Below are positions 9,646 through 19,522 of a stretch of DNA of 64,000 nucleotides, in pieces (position 1 is the first letter of the stretch; every line of letters starts with the position of its first letter). The notes under the pieces are model-generated. The model ran no database searches. It saw only the letters and a list, made by a program, of their open reading frames with translations, and had not been told where the DNA came from. Made by a program: the position numbers and the translations under genes. This DNA comes from Bipolaris cookei (lineage: Eukaryota; Ascomycota; Dothideomycetes; Pleosporales; Pleosporaceae), in assembly GCA_002286855.1 (NCBI GenBank), contig NRSV01000031.1, positions 1 through 64,000 on the forward strand, read 5' to 3'.

Positions 9646-11881
9646 TTAGCATCCATCATGAGTGTTGTGAGATAGGTATGCCCTCTCTGAGCATATATCA
9701 ACATTGTAAGACGTACATGCAAACCCATGGCCATTTCCAAAGTTGAACGTTTCATTCGGTGTCCCAGTCGCGGGTCCTTCTCCTGCATCAGATGCATCCA
9801 TCTGTTGCTCGGTTGGGTGATTGTAGACCAGACTAAGCGCAGCCCAGTCGATACTTTCCCATGCATCCAGATCGGGCTCGGCGACGTGGTGTTGCAAAGG
9901 TCCGATGGGGCTGTTGGCGTCTTCAGCTTTGAAGGGCGCCTCGAAATATGGCGCAAGCCTACGTACAAGAAAAAATTATATATAAGCAAACGAATGCATT
10001 GGCAGGATGTTATGGTCATCTAACCTGAGATTAACAACCCTTTTCCATAGGTGGCATACAGCTTCATCCAGCTTATAGCTGACCCAGCCGCATAGATGTA
10101 GTCTTTCAAGCAGCATCTCTGCCGATAGTATACCGAATTCCGCGCATGCAAGGGATGTCTGATGGATGAACCAGACGGCTTCCGGCGAGGGCTCAGCCGA
10201 TATCGCACCGATGGATAGAATCCACAGTAAAAGGTCGGGGCAATTTTGCCATTCAGTTCGGACGGTGCAGTTGAGTGCTTTCTCAAGGCGCTTGCTCGCA
10301 GCAAAGTGGAGAAGATGAACATGTGACTGCACCTTCATTGCCTCTGTAGTACGCACGGTGAAAATCAGCAGTGCAACGCACAACGCATCTTCGAGAGGCG
10401 TGACAAGATGTTCGTTTTCTCGCAGCCATGCTAGCAATGAACACTCCAAAACACAGGCAAAGTTTTGAATATCGAGAGGATCCAGCGGGCTTTCGGGGTC
10501 ACCAAACCAAACGTTGAGATCAGCTATCAGCACAAGCACTGACTCTACCAAAGCACTCAGAGACGTCTTGACACCTGCATAGCGACAATAGTTGTTGAGG
10601 TGTTTTGATATGTTTGGGCGGTAGTCTGGGGGGTGGCGTGGGAAGATTGCTGTGTTGATGAAATCCAATGTTGAGAGGTTTGGTGCTTGGAAAGAAGCGA
10701 CGGCGTGAGCAGTCGAGTGCCTGGTGCTTTGTAAGCACATGCCAACTCAGTTCAGCTGGCGATGCAAAAAAGTGTTCACCCACCAAAGCATGAAGGCCTG
10801 GAGGATACGGTTCGTCTTGATGGCACCGAGTCCTCCACGCAATTGCACCATTCTTTGCAATCCCCTCTGGTGTATCTGGAGCTGTGCCATATGGTCCTCG
10901 TCAAGTCTAAAGGTTGGCAGTAACAAGCTTTCCTCTACAGTGAGCAGATTAAAGACTGCGCCAATGTTCGCATCAGAAATTCCTTCTGGAGTCAGTATTG
11001 CCGCATTCACCGCAGCAATTGCCTGTGCACGATGGTATAGGATGGCATCAATGGTGCCTTTGCCAAAAACATATGCATGCAGGGCTATAGTAGAAAGCAG
11101 GCTGTGCATAAAGCCTGGGTTACTTATCGCGGTGCCAAACCAATCTGACTTCATGAGGGTGGACCGATGACGGACGTCGACTGCAATGATCCCTGGCGCC
11201 ATCTCGGTTGAGACTGTTTTGTGGTCAGCAACGCAATGTAGCAGGGCTTTGGTCAAGCCACAAATCGGAATGGTGTCAAAAGCAATGGTCCCTCTTTGTG
11301 CTGACGTGACCAGCTTGAGTATGGGACACAAACTAAACAGGGTTGCTGTACCACCATGCCGGTATCCGCGGACCCATGTACCCAAGAAGATGCAGGGACT
11401 ATAACTTACAATGCCTCAAAAGTTCGGATACATCTCGAGTGACTTCAATGGATGAAGTGCGAAAGGGGTCAAATGATTCCGTGCTTGGGTCTTGAGCCGG
11501 CGCAGGATTCTGTAGTAGACATCTTGGACACAGTCGCTCATTAGGGCAACAGAGAAAGACGTGACAGTCGGGGCAGACAAGTTTTCTGGCCAGTGCATAC
11601 TCACGGCGGTCCTGGAGAGGAAAATAATCAGATCTGTTTGGGAGGAGCGGAGGACTTGGCGTTGCTGTGTTTGGCGTGTGTGTCGAGGGAGAGGCAGCGC
11701 TGTTGGGGCTTGTGCTTTCTGGGCTGCCCGTCTTTCTTTGCTTTGCAGCGTGCTTGCTGGTAGACCATGGGTTCTTCCTCCGCGCATTCTGCATAACAAA
11801 GGAACGAGCATTGCGGCGGCCCTGGCGAGATGTCTTTGCTTGAGCGGCGTCGACGAACAGAAAGTCCTGTTTTTGAGACAT
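9646..11881 (-). CDS. Fungal transcription-factor-like protein (Fungal_trans_2/DUF3468 type), no Zn2Cys6 cluster
   Basis: Four exons (11881-11410, 11345-10784, 10720-10025, 9958-9646) with introns of 64, 63 and 66 nt give exactly 680 residues. The N-terminus (FLFVDAAQAKTSRQGRRNAR then SFVMQNARRK) is the signature of a large Pezizomycotina family of regulator-like proteins carrying the fungal-specific transcription factor domain. The middle holds QLQIHQRGLQRMVQLRGGLG, the usual core of that domain. A Cys-rich patch near residue 110 (CPDCHVFLCC then CPRC) does not match the Zn2Cys6 spacing, so direct DNA binding is not supported. The role is probably nuclear and regulatory; targets are unknown. 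The last exon may carry one more intron, because a gtacgt follows GFAC near its end. Confidence 0.82.
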
Positions 11882-13041
11882 TATGGGCTCGGCCCGCCAG
11901 CGCCGTTGTGGCCCTAGAGTGCCAAAGTGTCCCGTCGCGGGACCCAGCGAGGCGCCGTCTTGTCGTAGGCAGAGAAGACGAAGGGGTGGGGCTCAGTAAG
12001 GCGTCGCCGGTCGAAGAGAAGGAGGAGTGACTGGGCCAGACTTTCCTAATCGATGCTCGGCTGCCACCATTTTGATTCTGACATGTGCGGAAACGAGGCC
12101 GAGCTGGGGTTGCGTCGTTCTTGGTGATGCTTGACACAGCGGAGGGGCTTGGGCAAGTGCGAACTATCAAGAACCTGATTGGTATTAGGCTGCAGAAGCG
12201 ACGCCGGGTAAGGCCTCTGTCGGGGGCCGCCAATCTAGACCGCTGGAGAGCGCGTGTATCGAGGCGAGGTTTTATCTGGTGTTTTCTGTAGGCGGATGCA
12301 GAGCCGTTGCAGCAGACGGTGAGGAAAGCAGGGTCCCGGCTTATATGTAGGCCAGGCATCAAAAATAGCATCAGCATCACCCATGGCCCGTGGCTAACGC
12401 TGCATTTGCATGGTGTGTAGTATGTATAGAATGGGGCCTGTCTTCTGGAAATGCATGGAATGAGTACTTGCGAGCCATCTGCCGCCTCCCATGTGGCGCT
12501 GCATGCACACTGGCTACGAGAGACATGGCCGAGTGGTGTCTTGGGGGTGGTGAATGTCATGATTCGCTTGTCGCCCCCATGCCCATGCAGAGAAGGCAGA
12601 GAGAAGAGGCTGCACCATCTGCACCTCGGACGCTTGTACCCGACTCTGCTTGGACGTATGTATGTACATGCGCATGTGTGCATGTGTCTTTTACTACATG
12701 CCCGTCAGGCTGTGTGCAGATGATGGATACGTAGTCACTCTTGGCTTCCGACCGCGTTCCGAGCCCGCGGCCAAGGGCCATGTCGCAGACGCCTTGTCGC
12801 CTTCGCTCGTGGCAGACGGGAGCCAGGTAGATACATACATTCTGTCAAGATGAATGGCTCCATGACGCACGAACAAGTCCAAGAGCCGACGCCAACAATC
12901 TCTTGGTAAGCGCAACGGGTCCGCGCGTCCCTTTGCCGGCGCTGATGCTCTTCTGTTCGCACGCGTCATGTCGGCACCAAATCTTCCCAAAGGCAGATCG
13001 CAACTGCTTTTACAAGCTACAGTGGCGCCCCTCCCTTCACC
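11882..13041. other. Divergent intergenic region with a possible upstream ZIP exon
   Basis: This region lies between the head-to-head regulator and ZIP genes. A candidate first exon of the ZIP gene, 12850-12905 (ATG...TCTTG before gtaagc), would splice to 12993 and stay in frame with the ATG at 13042, adding 35 residues. TG-rich alternating purine-pyrimidine sequence lies at about 12655-12695. Long open frames on the minus strand here are GC-driven shadows. Confidence 0.4.
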
Positions 13042-14460
13042 ATGCTGTCTTCTCCAGCCCTCATTGACATACCCGCCCACATCCTCCAGGCCGAATTGCT
13101 CCGCAGGCAAGACGAGACCGATGAGCGGCCAAAGTGCGAGACAAAAGGCGGCAAGGGGCAGTACAACACGACGCTCCATGTCTTTGCCCTGCTGCTCATC
13201 CTCACCTTGAGCACAGCGGGTACGTCCGCTGTCCTCCCCGCCTTCCACCCCCCATCGCTAACCCGCACAGCTTGCTCCTTCCCAATCATCGTCAAGCGCT
13301 TTCCCTCGATCCCCGTCCCCCACCAGTTCCTCTTCATCTCACGCCACTTTGGCACCGGCGTCCTCATAGCCACCGCTTTTGTTCATCTCCTCCCCACTGC
13401 CTTCGAGTCCCTCACCCACCCATGTCTTCCTCACTTCTGGAACAAGCGCTATCCCGCCATGCCAGGTCTTGTGGCTATGACAGCCGTATTCGTGGTCGTG
13501 AGCATTGAAATGTTCTTTGCAGCACGCGGAGCGGGACATGTGCACTCGACAGGCTACGAGAACCTTGGTCTGGACTCCTCTCAGAATGGCGCCCGTCTAG
13601 CCCACAAAAGGAGCCATAGCTACGGTATGTACAGCAACGGCATGTCAGGGGCGAGTGGCCTTGCACCAGGCATTGTGCTCCATGATGTCGAGTCCTCGAC
13701 CAACTTGATGGCCGGACGATCACCCTCCATTTCGGTTGTATCGCCCATGACCCCTACCATGCCCATTGACGCACGGAATCGAAAGTCCATGGATAATGGC
13801 GATGACGATGATGATTCCGATCTGGACATTACTAGAGAGGAACTGGCTCATCAGGATGCCGAAGATTCAGAAGATGAATCTCGCCTGCTGCCAGAACCTC
13901 ACACCCACCAGCAGCACAGCCATGGTGGCGGCGAGTCGTCCGAAACCCCAGAAAAGTCAGAGGCCCAAAACCAGAAGCTCCTGCTTCAATGCTTGCTACT
14001 CGAAGCTGGCATCCTTTTTCACTCCGTCTTTATAGGCATGGCCCTCTCAGTGGCAACCGGTACTGCTTTTATTGTACTTCTCACCGCCATATCTTTTCAC
14101 CAGACTTTTGAAGGATTTGCGCTCGGTGCGAGAATCAGTGCTATTCGCTTCCCAGCTGGATCACCAAGGCCCTGGCTCATGGCAATGGCCTACGGCACAA
14201 CGACGCCTATCGGCCAAGCCATAGGACTGGCAATCCACACCCTGTACGACCCTGCAAGTGAAGCTGGCTTGCTGACTGTGGGTTTCATGAACGCCATATC
14301 AAGTGGCCTGCTTCTATTCGCCGGCCTGGTCGAGCTTCTTGCCGAAGACTTTCTCAGTGACGAGAGTTACGTCACCCTGCGTGGCAAGCGGCGACTACAG
14401 GCGTGCGCCAGCGTTCTGGGAGGGGCGTACCTAATGGCACTTGTCGGTGCATGGGCATAA
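13042..14460 (+). CDS. ZIP-family zinc/iron transporter
   Basis: The protein is 455 residues after removing a 51-nt intron (13220-13270, gtacgt...cgcacag). That intron is a multiple of three and stop-free, so the frame also reads through it. Spliced, the sequence runs LSTAACSFPIIVKRFP, a normal ZIP TM2 region. TM3 carries HFGTGVLIATAFVHLLPTAF. The long loop between TM3 and TM4 has an acidic run and a His-rich patch (HTHQQHSHGG). TM4-TM5 carry the metal-site helices (LLLEAGILFHSVFIGMALSV and ISFHQTFEGFALGARI, with His, Glu and Gly ligand positions). It should import Zn2+ or Fe2+ across the plasma membrane or an organelle membrane. The start may lie further upstream at 12850. Transcription is often zinc-repressed in fungi, but no site was identified here. 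Confidence 0.92.
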   Translation: MLSSPALIDIPAHILQAELLRRQDETDERPKCETKGGKGQYNTTLHVFALLLILTLSTAGTSAVLPAFHPPSLTRTACSFPIIVKRFPSIPVPHQFLFISRHFGTGVLIATAFVHLLPTAFESLTHPCLPHFWNKRYPAMPGLVAMTAVFVVVSIEMFFAARGAGHVHSTGYENLGLDSSQNGARLAHKRSHSYGMYSNGMSGASGLAPGIVLHDVESSTNLMAGRSPSISVVSPMTPTMPIDARNRKSMDNGDDDDDSDLDITREELAHQDAEDSEDESRLLPEPHTHQQHSHGGGESSETPEKSEAQNQKLLLQCLLLEAGILFHSVFIGMALSVATGTAFIVLLTAISFHQTFEGFALGARISAIRFPAGSPRPWLMAMAYGTTTPIGQAIGLAIHTLYDPASEAGLLTVGFMNAISSGLLLFAGLVELLAEDFLSDESYVTLRGKRRLQACASVLGGAYLMALVGAWA

Positions 14461-14756
14461 TTCGTGTTTGTATCGTCGTGTTTTTTAGCGTCTTATGCAT
14501 CTCTCTGGCGTTATGGCTGATGGCATTCAGCCTCTTCCGCTTCATAATCACATTCGCCTCTGCAATCAAATCGCGCAGGCCCGAATATCTGGGTTGGTTA
14601 CAACGTGTCGCGTATTTGCCGAGACTAAGGTTACATTGTGAGGCAAAACCAGACATGCATCCAAACTCGATATCAGGCACCTCAGATCATGCCACTGGGG
14701 AAATTATTTCATGTCATGTGAGTTCGGTTGGATGGTCCCTACGATTTCCTCGCCAT

Positions 14757-16361
14757 CTACCTTTCCACCTCCTCTTGCTCCTCTGTGCTTCCCACTTTGT
14801 GCAGCACCTCGCCGCTCTTCTCGCCTTCGTTTCCACCCCCGGTGCCCATTTCCTCCTCCAATGCTCTACAGCGCCCAACCAAGTCACTGATATGGGCATC
14901 ACCACTATTTTCGCTCAATCCGAGCAGTGCAACATCAAGGTTATACAAGTATTCTCTGTTCTCTCCACTTGGGCCCTTGCCTAGGAAATTATCAACCAAC
15001 AAAACAATCATCACAAAGGGAAAAGAATGACTCACTTTGAAGGATTTTCCTCGCCAACGCATCCGGGTCCTGTGCCCCTAGAAACTGCGGATTCTCTGGG
15101 AGCCCAATGTACACCAGACACTTGATGCACTCTGGCTCGGGCACAACCGACGCCGTGCTCGTGACCTTGATGGCTGTTGAGGGCAACGACGACGAATCCT
15201 CGGCGGACACTTCTTCGGGCGCAGCAGTCGTGACGTCTGCGCTGCTAACGGCAGGATGGAAAGGCGTGAATTGGATCGAGTAACCGTTTATTTCTCGGAG
15301 ATCAAGGTATCTGCGCACCGACTCGACATGGCGGGCGGGAATATGGTAGGCTGCGCCCCAGACGCGAGAGGGGGCGTCATGCTTGTGGCATAGTCTTAGT
15401 ATCCATATGTTGTTGTTTGAGAGAGGACGGCATGTGCATTTACGAATGCACAATGGATTTTCAATATGGAAAAATGGAAAATAAAAGACTTACTTGATCG
15501 CCCAACGTCTCCCAATGCACCCGATCAATCAAGGTGACGACGCGGCCAGGTGCTTCGGGCGTACCGCGGTGATCTTCACTGTAGTTTTTTTTAACCATCA
15601 TTGTCTACGTGTTCTGTCATCCCCAGCATCCTAGACTGAGTCGTGGACATGGAATTGTTTACCTCGCCTACACAATTACTAGGTTAGTCCTCATTTTTCT
15701 TGTCTCTCTTCATGCAGATCAATGTGTGCATGACTAGCTCCCGAGTTGGATCTGATGGATATATACCTAGAAGGGGAAAAATCAACGTACCTGCCAAAAC
15801 CGTCTCACATAACCTTCAATATACCCCGGAAGTCTTTGATCTATATTAATCAGAACCAGAGCATTTCATTCATCGAATGGCTGAGAAAACAAAAAAAAGA
15901 AGAACCAAAAAAACAGGGACCGTAAGATTTGCGGGGAGCAAGAAACAGCACTGGATATTTTTCCCGTAAAAGTAACAAGCGACTTTTTTCTTCTCCTCAT
16001 TTTTTTTTCGGTGAAAAAGATTTAGTATGGGGGGGGGAGCGGGTCGTACCGTAGTGTGGCGGTGGCTTCCAGATCAAGCTTCTATTTCAACCGAAAAAAC
16101 AAAACACCAAGCGAGTTAGCCCATATGACACACAAACACAAGTGCACATGTACATATATACATGCATGTAATACATATGCAACCAAGACACACAGAAGTG
16201 TATGTGCAAAATAGAAGCGACTGAAGGAACGGGGATTTGGGGGCGGGGGGGGGAGAGGTATTTTTTTTTTTTGCACAGTGATTAACGTACCCATACCCAA
16301 AGATCCAAAAATCATTATTAGCCCCAAATGATTGAATCTCCTTCTCATGCTCTGTCGCCAT
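14757..16361 (-). CDS. ChaC-type gamma-glutamylcyclotransferase (glutathione-specific), seven exons including a 5-nt microexon
   Basis: Exons are 16361-16291, 16081-16050, 15840-15791, 15667-15663, 15578-15494, 15381-15036 and 14980-14757, giving 270 residues. The first two exons create the substrate-loop motif FGYGSLIWKPPPHYD. Exons 3 to 5 create GYVRRFWQASEDHRGTPEAP, which is complete only if the 5-nt exon GCGAG (15663-15667, flanked by gtgtag and gtaaac) is used. Later come RVWGAAYHIP, REINGYSIQ, KCLVYIGLPENPQF and GPSGENREYL, all typical of ChaC. The family cleaves glutathione to 5-oxoproline and Cys-Gly in the cytosol, controlling glutathione turnover. The C-terminal tail is Glu/Gly-rich. 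The gene has six introns in 1.6 kb, more than its neighbours. It is tail-to-tail with the ZIP gene. Confidence 0.93.
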
Positions 16362-16424
16362 ATTTTCTGACTGTCTCCGGATTCGTCGACAAACGGAATT
16401 ACAAAGCTTTTAAAAAGAAAAAAA

Positions 16425-16458
<34 letters not shown>

Positions 16459-16971
16459 CAATAAAGTCGAATGCGGAACAAGTCTAGTAGCACAAGTCTG
16501 GGTTATAAAAAAAAAGTTTGTAGCAAGCAAAAGAAGCGTTGGAGAAGGGAAGGGGTGGGATGGGATGGGGGAGACGGAATGCTTAAGCTTAATTACCTAA
16601 GTCTCACGTTTGAGGAAAAGGGCACAGCGCATTCCGCTTCTGCTGGCAGGTTTTCCGCAGTCGGTGGGTAGTGGGGCAATGCGCGCGCATGTTTGTGAGA
16701 TGGGCTAGGCTACATGAAGTATGTTACAGGGGGTGAATGCACGAGGAATGAAAAGGAAAAGGAAAAAGTGGATATGATACGATTGTTATATAGCTCAGAC
16801 GAAGAATGCTGACCTCAAGGATTGCTTCGGGTCGTGACATGGGGGGTTGGAGGGGGTTTCTTCGGGGGTTCTTTTTTTGGATCTTTGGTGAATTTTGTCA
16901 AGCTATATAGGTATGTATACACGATGCACAGTAGTAGATAAAAGTACAACAATTTTTCGTTTTGGGGGTGC
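16362..16971. other. Intergenic between ChaC start and COQ6 stop
   Basis: Both flanking genes are on the minus strand, so this holds the ChaC promoter and the COQ6 3' region. It contains a GA microsatellite and purine-rich sequence (aaggaaaaggaaaaag near 16750). No gene was seen. Confidence 0.5.
16429..16455. repeat. (GA)13 microsatellite
   Basis: An uninterrupted GA dinucleotide run of about 27 nt lies roughly 70 nt upstream of the ChaC start codon. On the coding strand this is a CT-rich tract, a common feature of fungal core promoters. Confidence 0.9.
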
Positions 16972-18513
16972 TCATGATCCGCCGGCTGCTTTGCTCATGA
17001 AGAAGCCTTTGAGGGGGCCTATAGCGTCCACTGCTCTCAAGCCTAGGCTTCGTAGTCCTACGAGTGGTCCTGATTCTACACTATAGAGCCTGTGCAGCTT
17101 GTCACATACGCCCAGCATGGCATTGTTCTCCGCATATCGTTCGCTGTTGTAGCTTTCCAATGCTAATGTTGACCCAATGTCCTGACCGGTCTGAACAGCA
17201 TACGATATTGTTCGGACAAGTGCTGCTGCATCACCCTGTCCTTGATTGAGGCCTTGGCCTGCAAGCGGATGTATGGTATGCGCAGCGTCACCGACTAATG
17301 CGACTCGTTCGCCCGTATAAGTGTCTGCATGTCGCATACGAAGCGGAAAGGATGCAACAGTGCCGGCCTGTACGTTAGTCACCCGCATGGGGATCGCGTG
17401 CTCATCGACTGGTGTGTGCTTCTCTCGCCATGCGACTTCTTCCTCATGCCCCGACGATAGTGTGTGCAAGTACTCAAGATCAGTGGGTGACAGCCGGAAG
17501 CCTGCGTTGACCATGGCAAAAAACTCCTGCTGCGACAGTGCCTTGAGCTTGGCGGCACGCTCCGGCGTTGTGCTCCATACAAGCGTCGACATGTTGCCAG
17601 GCAATGGCAACATAGCAATTGGTCCAGTTGGCAAGAAGCGCTGGTACGCAATCTTGTGATCCGACCCTCCCCAGCCCTGGCTTTCAAGCTTCAGGCTGGC
17701 TACAACTCCATGTCTATTGTAATCGAACCCTCGCGACTCAATGCCTGCAAATGTCCGAACTGGACTGTTCGCACCATCGGCGCCTACCAACAGCCTTGCG
17801 GCGAGAGATTTCCCATTTGACAATGTGAGTATCGGCCAGGACGAAAGGTCCATCTTGTCTGTATCGCTGCCCAAATCTATCGAATTGACCTTGGTAGATG
17901 TGTAGAAATCGACACCGCCAAGCTCTTCAAGCCGGCTCAGCAGGGCAGCGACAGTGTTGACATTCTCAATCATGTATGCAATGGTCGTCGGCTGCGCAGG
18001 GTTGCGGGGGGTAAGGAGAGGCTTTGCGGTGTGCCAGTCAAAGGATATGCGTGCTCCGCTCACGCCGTCCCATACTTGCATCTCCTGGTATGGCTGTACT
18101 CGGGGCTGGTTGATATGGGACCACGCTCCAATCTCTACACAGCATATGTTAGACAATTCTATGATTCAATGATCTACATGCTCGTGCGCACCCTGCAGGT
18201 TTCTCACTGAAGCTGGTGTGAGGGAGCTACATCTATTCGAGAAGGTCTCCAAGCTTGCGTCTTGCGCCAGCCGGCTCTTGTACAAATCCTGACCCTCGAC
18301 AAGGGCAACTTTCAGTCCATTGGTAATTGGCGATGCTTTCAGACCCGTAAGTAGACTGAGACCAGCCGGGCCTCCACCTACACAGACGACATCGTAGACT
18401 TCTGGTGCATCTGTGGAGCTCGAGAGAAACCTCCGCTGGGGCTCCAGGCGTACGCAGCGTGTCAATGGCGACAATAGGGCTCGGGACGGTGCCAATGATA
18501 TTCGAAGCGGCAT
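16972..18513 (-). CDS. COQ6: Ubiquinone biosynthesis monooxygenase COQ6
   Basis: Two exons (18513-18192, 18134-16972; 57-nt intron) encode 494 residues. An Arg/Ser-rich N-terminus (SLAPSRALLSPLTRCVRL) looks like a mitochondrial presequence. It is followed by the Rossmann FAD motif DVVCVGGGPAGLSLL. The mid-domain has LLVGADGANSPVRTFAG (the DG motif), and the second FAD motif is RVALVGDAAHTIHPLAGQGL. Together these identify a UbiH/COQ6 family flavoprotein hydroxylase. COQ6 hydroxylates the coenzyme Q ring at C5 on the matrix side of the inner mitochondrial membrane, within the CoQ synthome. Length and motif order are normal. The gene is head-to-head with the orphan gene at 19523. Confidence 0.95.
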
Positions 18514-19522
18514 TGCGAGCCTTTGAGGAGCTGCCGTGACATGCGCGAATATATGTGATTTGTGCTCCTCGAGCGTTGGAATGGTGGTGTCATAGCGGTG
18601 TTTGGCGTTTGCAGATCCACGCTAGACAGGACATTATCTTATCGGGGGGGGGGGGGGGTCGAAGCGGCATGCCGCCGCATTGTGGAGGCTGGCTGGGTCC
18701 CTCCAACTCTCCAACTTCATGCGGAACCACAACCACGCCCCAGCCAGCCAATCTAAGCAAACGGCATTAGTGCCGCCGATACCTCTGCAATGGTACTATT
18801 CGGCCCGTCGAGAAACATGCCATTTATCCAGAGGCCACTCAGTATATTGATTGCCTGCTGTCAAGGCATGTTGTGAAAGGATCAGACGGCGATCTCACGG
18901 AGAATACTGGCAGATTGCCGATTGAGTAGACAGGTCTCTCAACAACCACCGGAGCTAATCTGGCCGGAACCAGTGTGTCCGGATTGCCTTTCAAGCCGGC
19001 AATGGTTGAGACTACCCTATGGTCTAGGGTCACAACGATTGCTTTCAATGGGTGGAACTTTCCCTATCTGGACACCCAAACAAGGGATCAGAACCATGGG
19101 ATCTGACGAAGTCTCTTCATTCCAAGCGTCTCCCATAGAACGGGCACTATTGGAACCACTGAGCATGGCTCGTTTATGCAGAATGCAAGACGTGAGATTT
19201 AATCATTACTTCCTTAAAACTTCCTTTCGGCCTCGGTAGTATTGCTTGTGTGGTGCGCTGGTTATTTAATCGGGTCCATACCATGATGCTGACCTGTCTC
19301 TTCCCCAATACCACCCCATCAAGCACGTCCGTCGGCCGTTACACCCAATGCATCCTCAGCTGTTAGGCTGGCTTCTTCTTACACATTATCCCAAGGTGCC
19401 TTGAAAGCCTGCTGGCACACCCTTACAGTCGCGTTGTGTCTTGTATAAACATCGCCCAGGAGCGCCACTTTGGTCTGCACAATTCGACTGCTCCCCTAAA
19501 CACTTCCCTATTGGCCCACACC
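18514..19522. other. Divergent intergenic region
   Basis: Shared upstream region of COQ6 and the serine-rich orphan. It contains a G15 run. No gene with domain or splice support was found. Confidence 0.45.
18644..18658 (+). repeat. Poly-G (G15) tract
   Basis: A homopolymer of 15 guanines lies about 130 nt upstream of the COQ6 start. It could form a quadruplex-like structure or simply be a slippage tract; its exact length may be unreliable in the assembly. Confidence 0.85.

Noticed and set aside
11628..12683. 351-codon open frame on the minus strand
   Set aside because: It overlaps exon 1 of the regulator gene in another frame and continues into GC-rich promoter DNA; its Cys/Arg/Ser-rich content is typical of a compositional shadow.
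15841..16290. ChaC introns 1 and 2 are both exactly 209 nt, suggesting introner-like duplicates
   Set aside because: Reading both introns shows no sequence similarity beyond splice signals and homopolymer runs; the equal length is coincidence.
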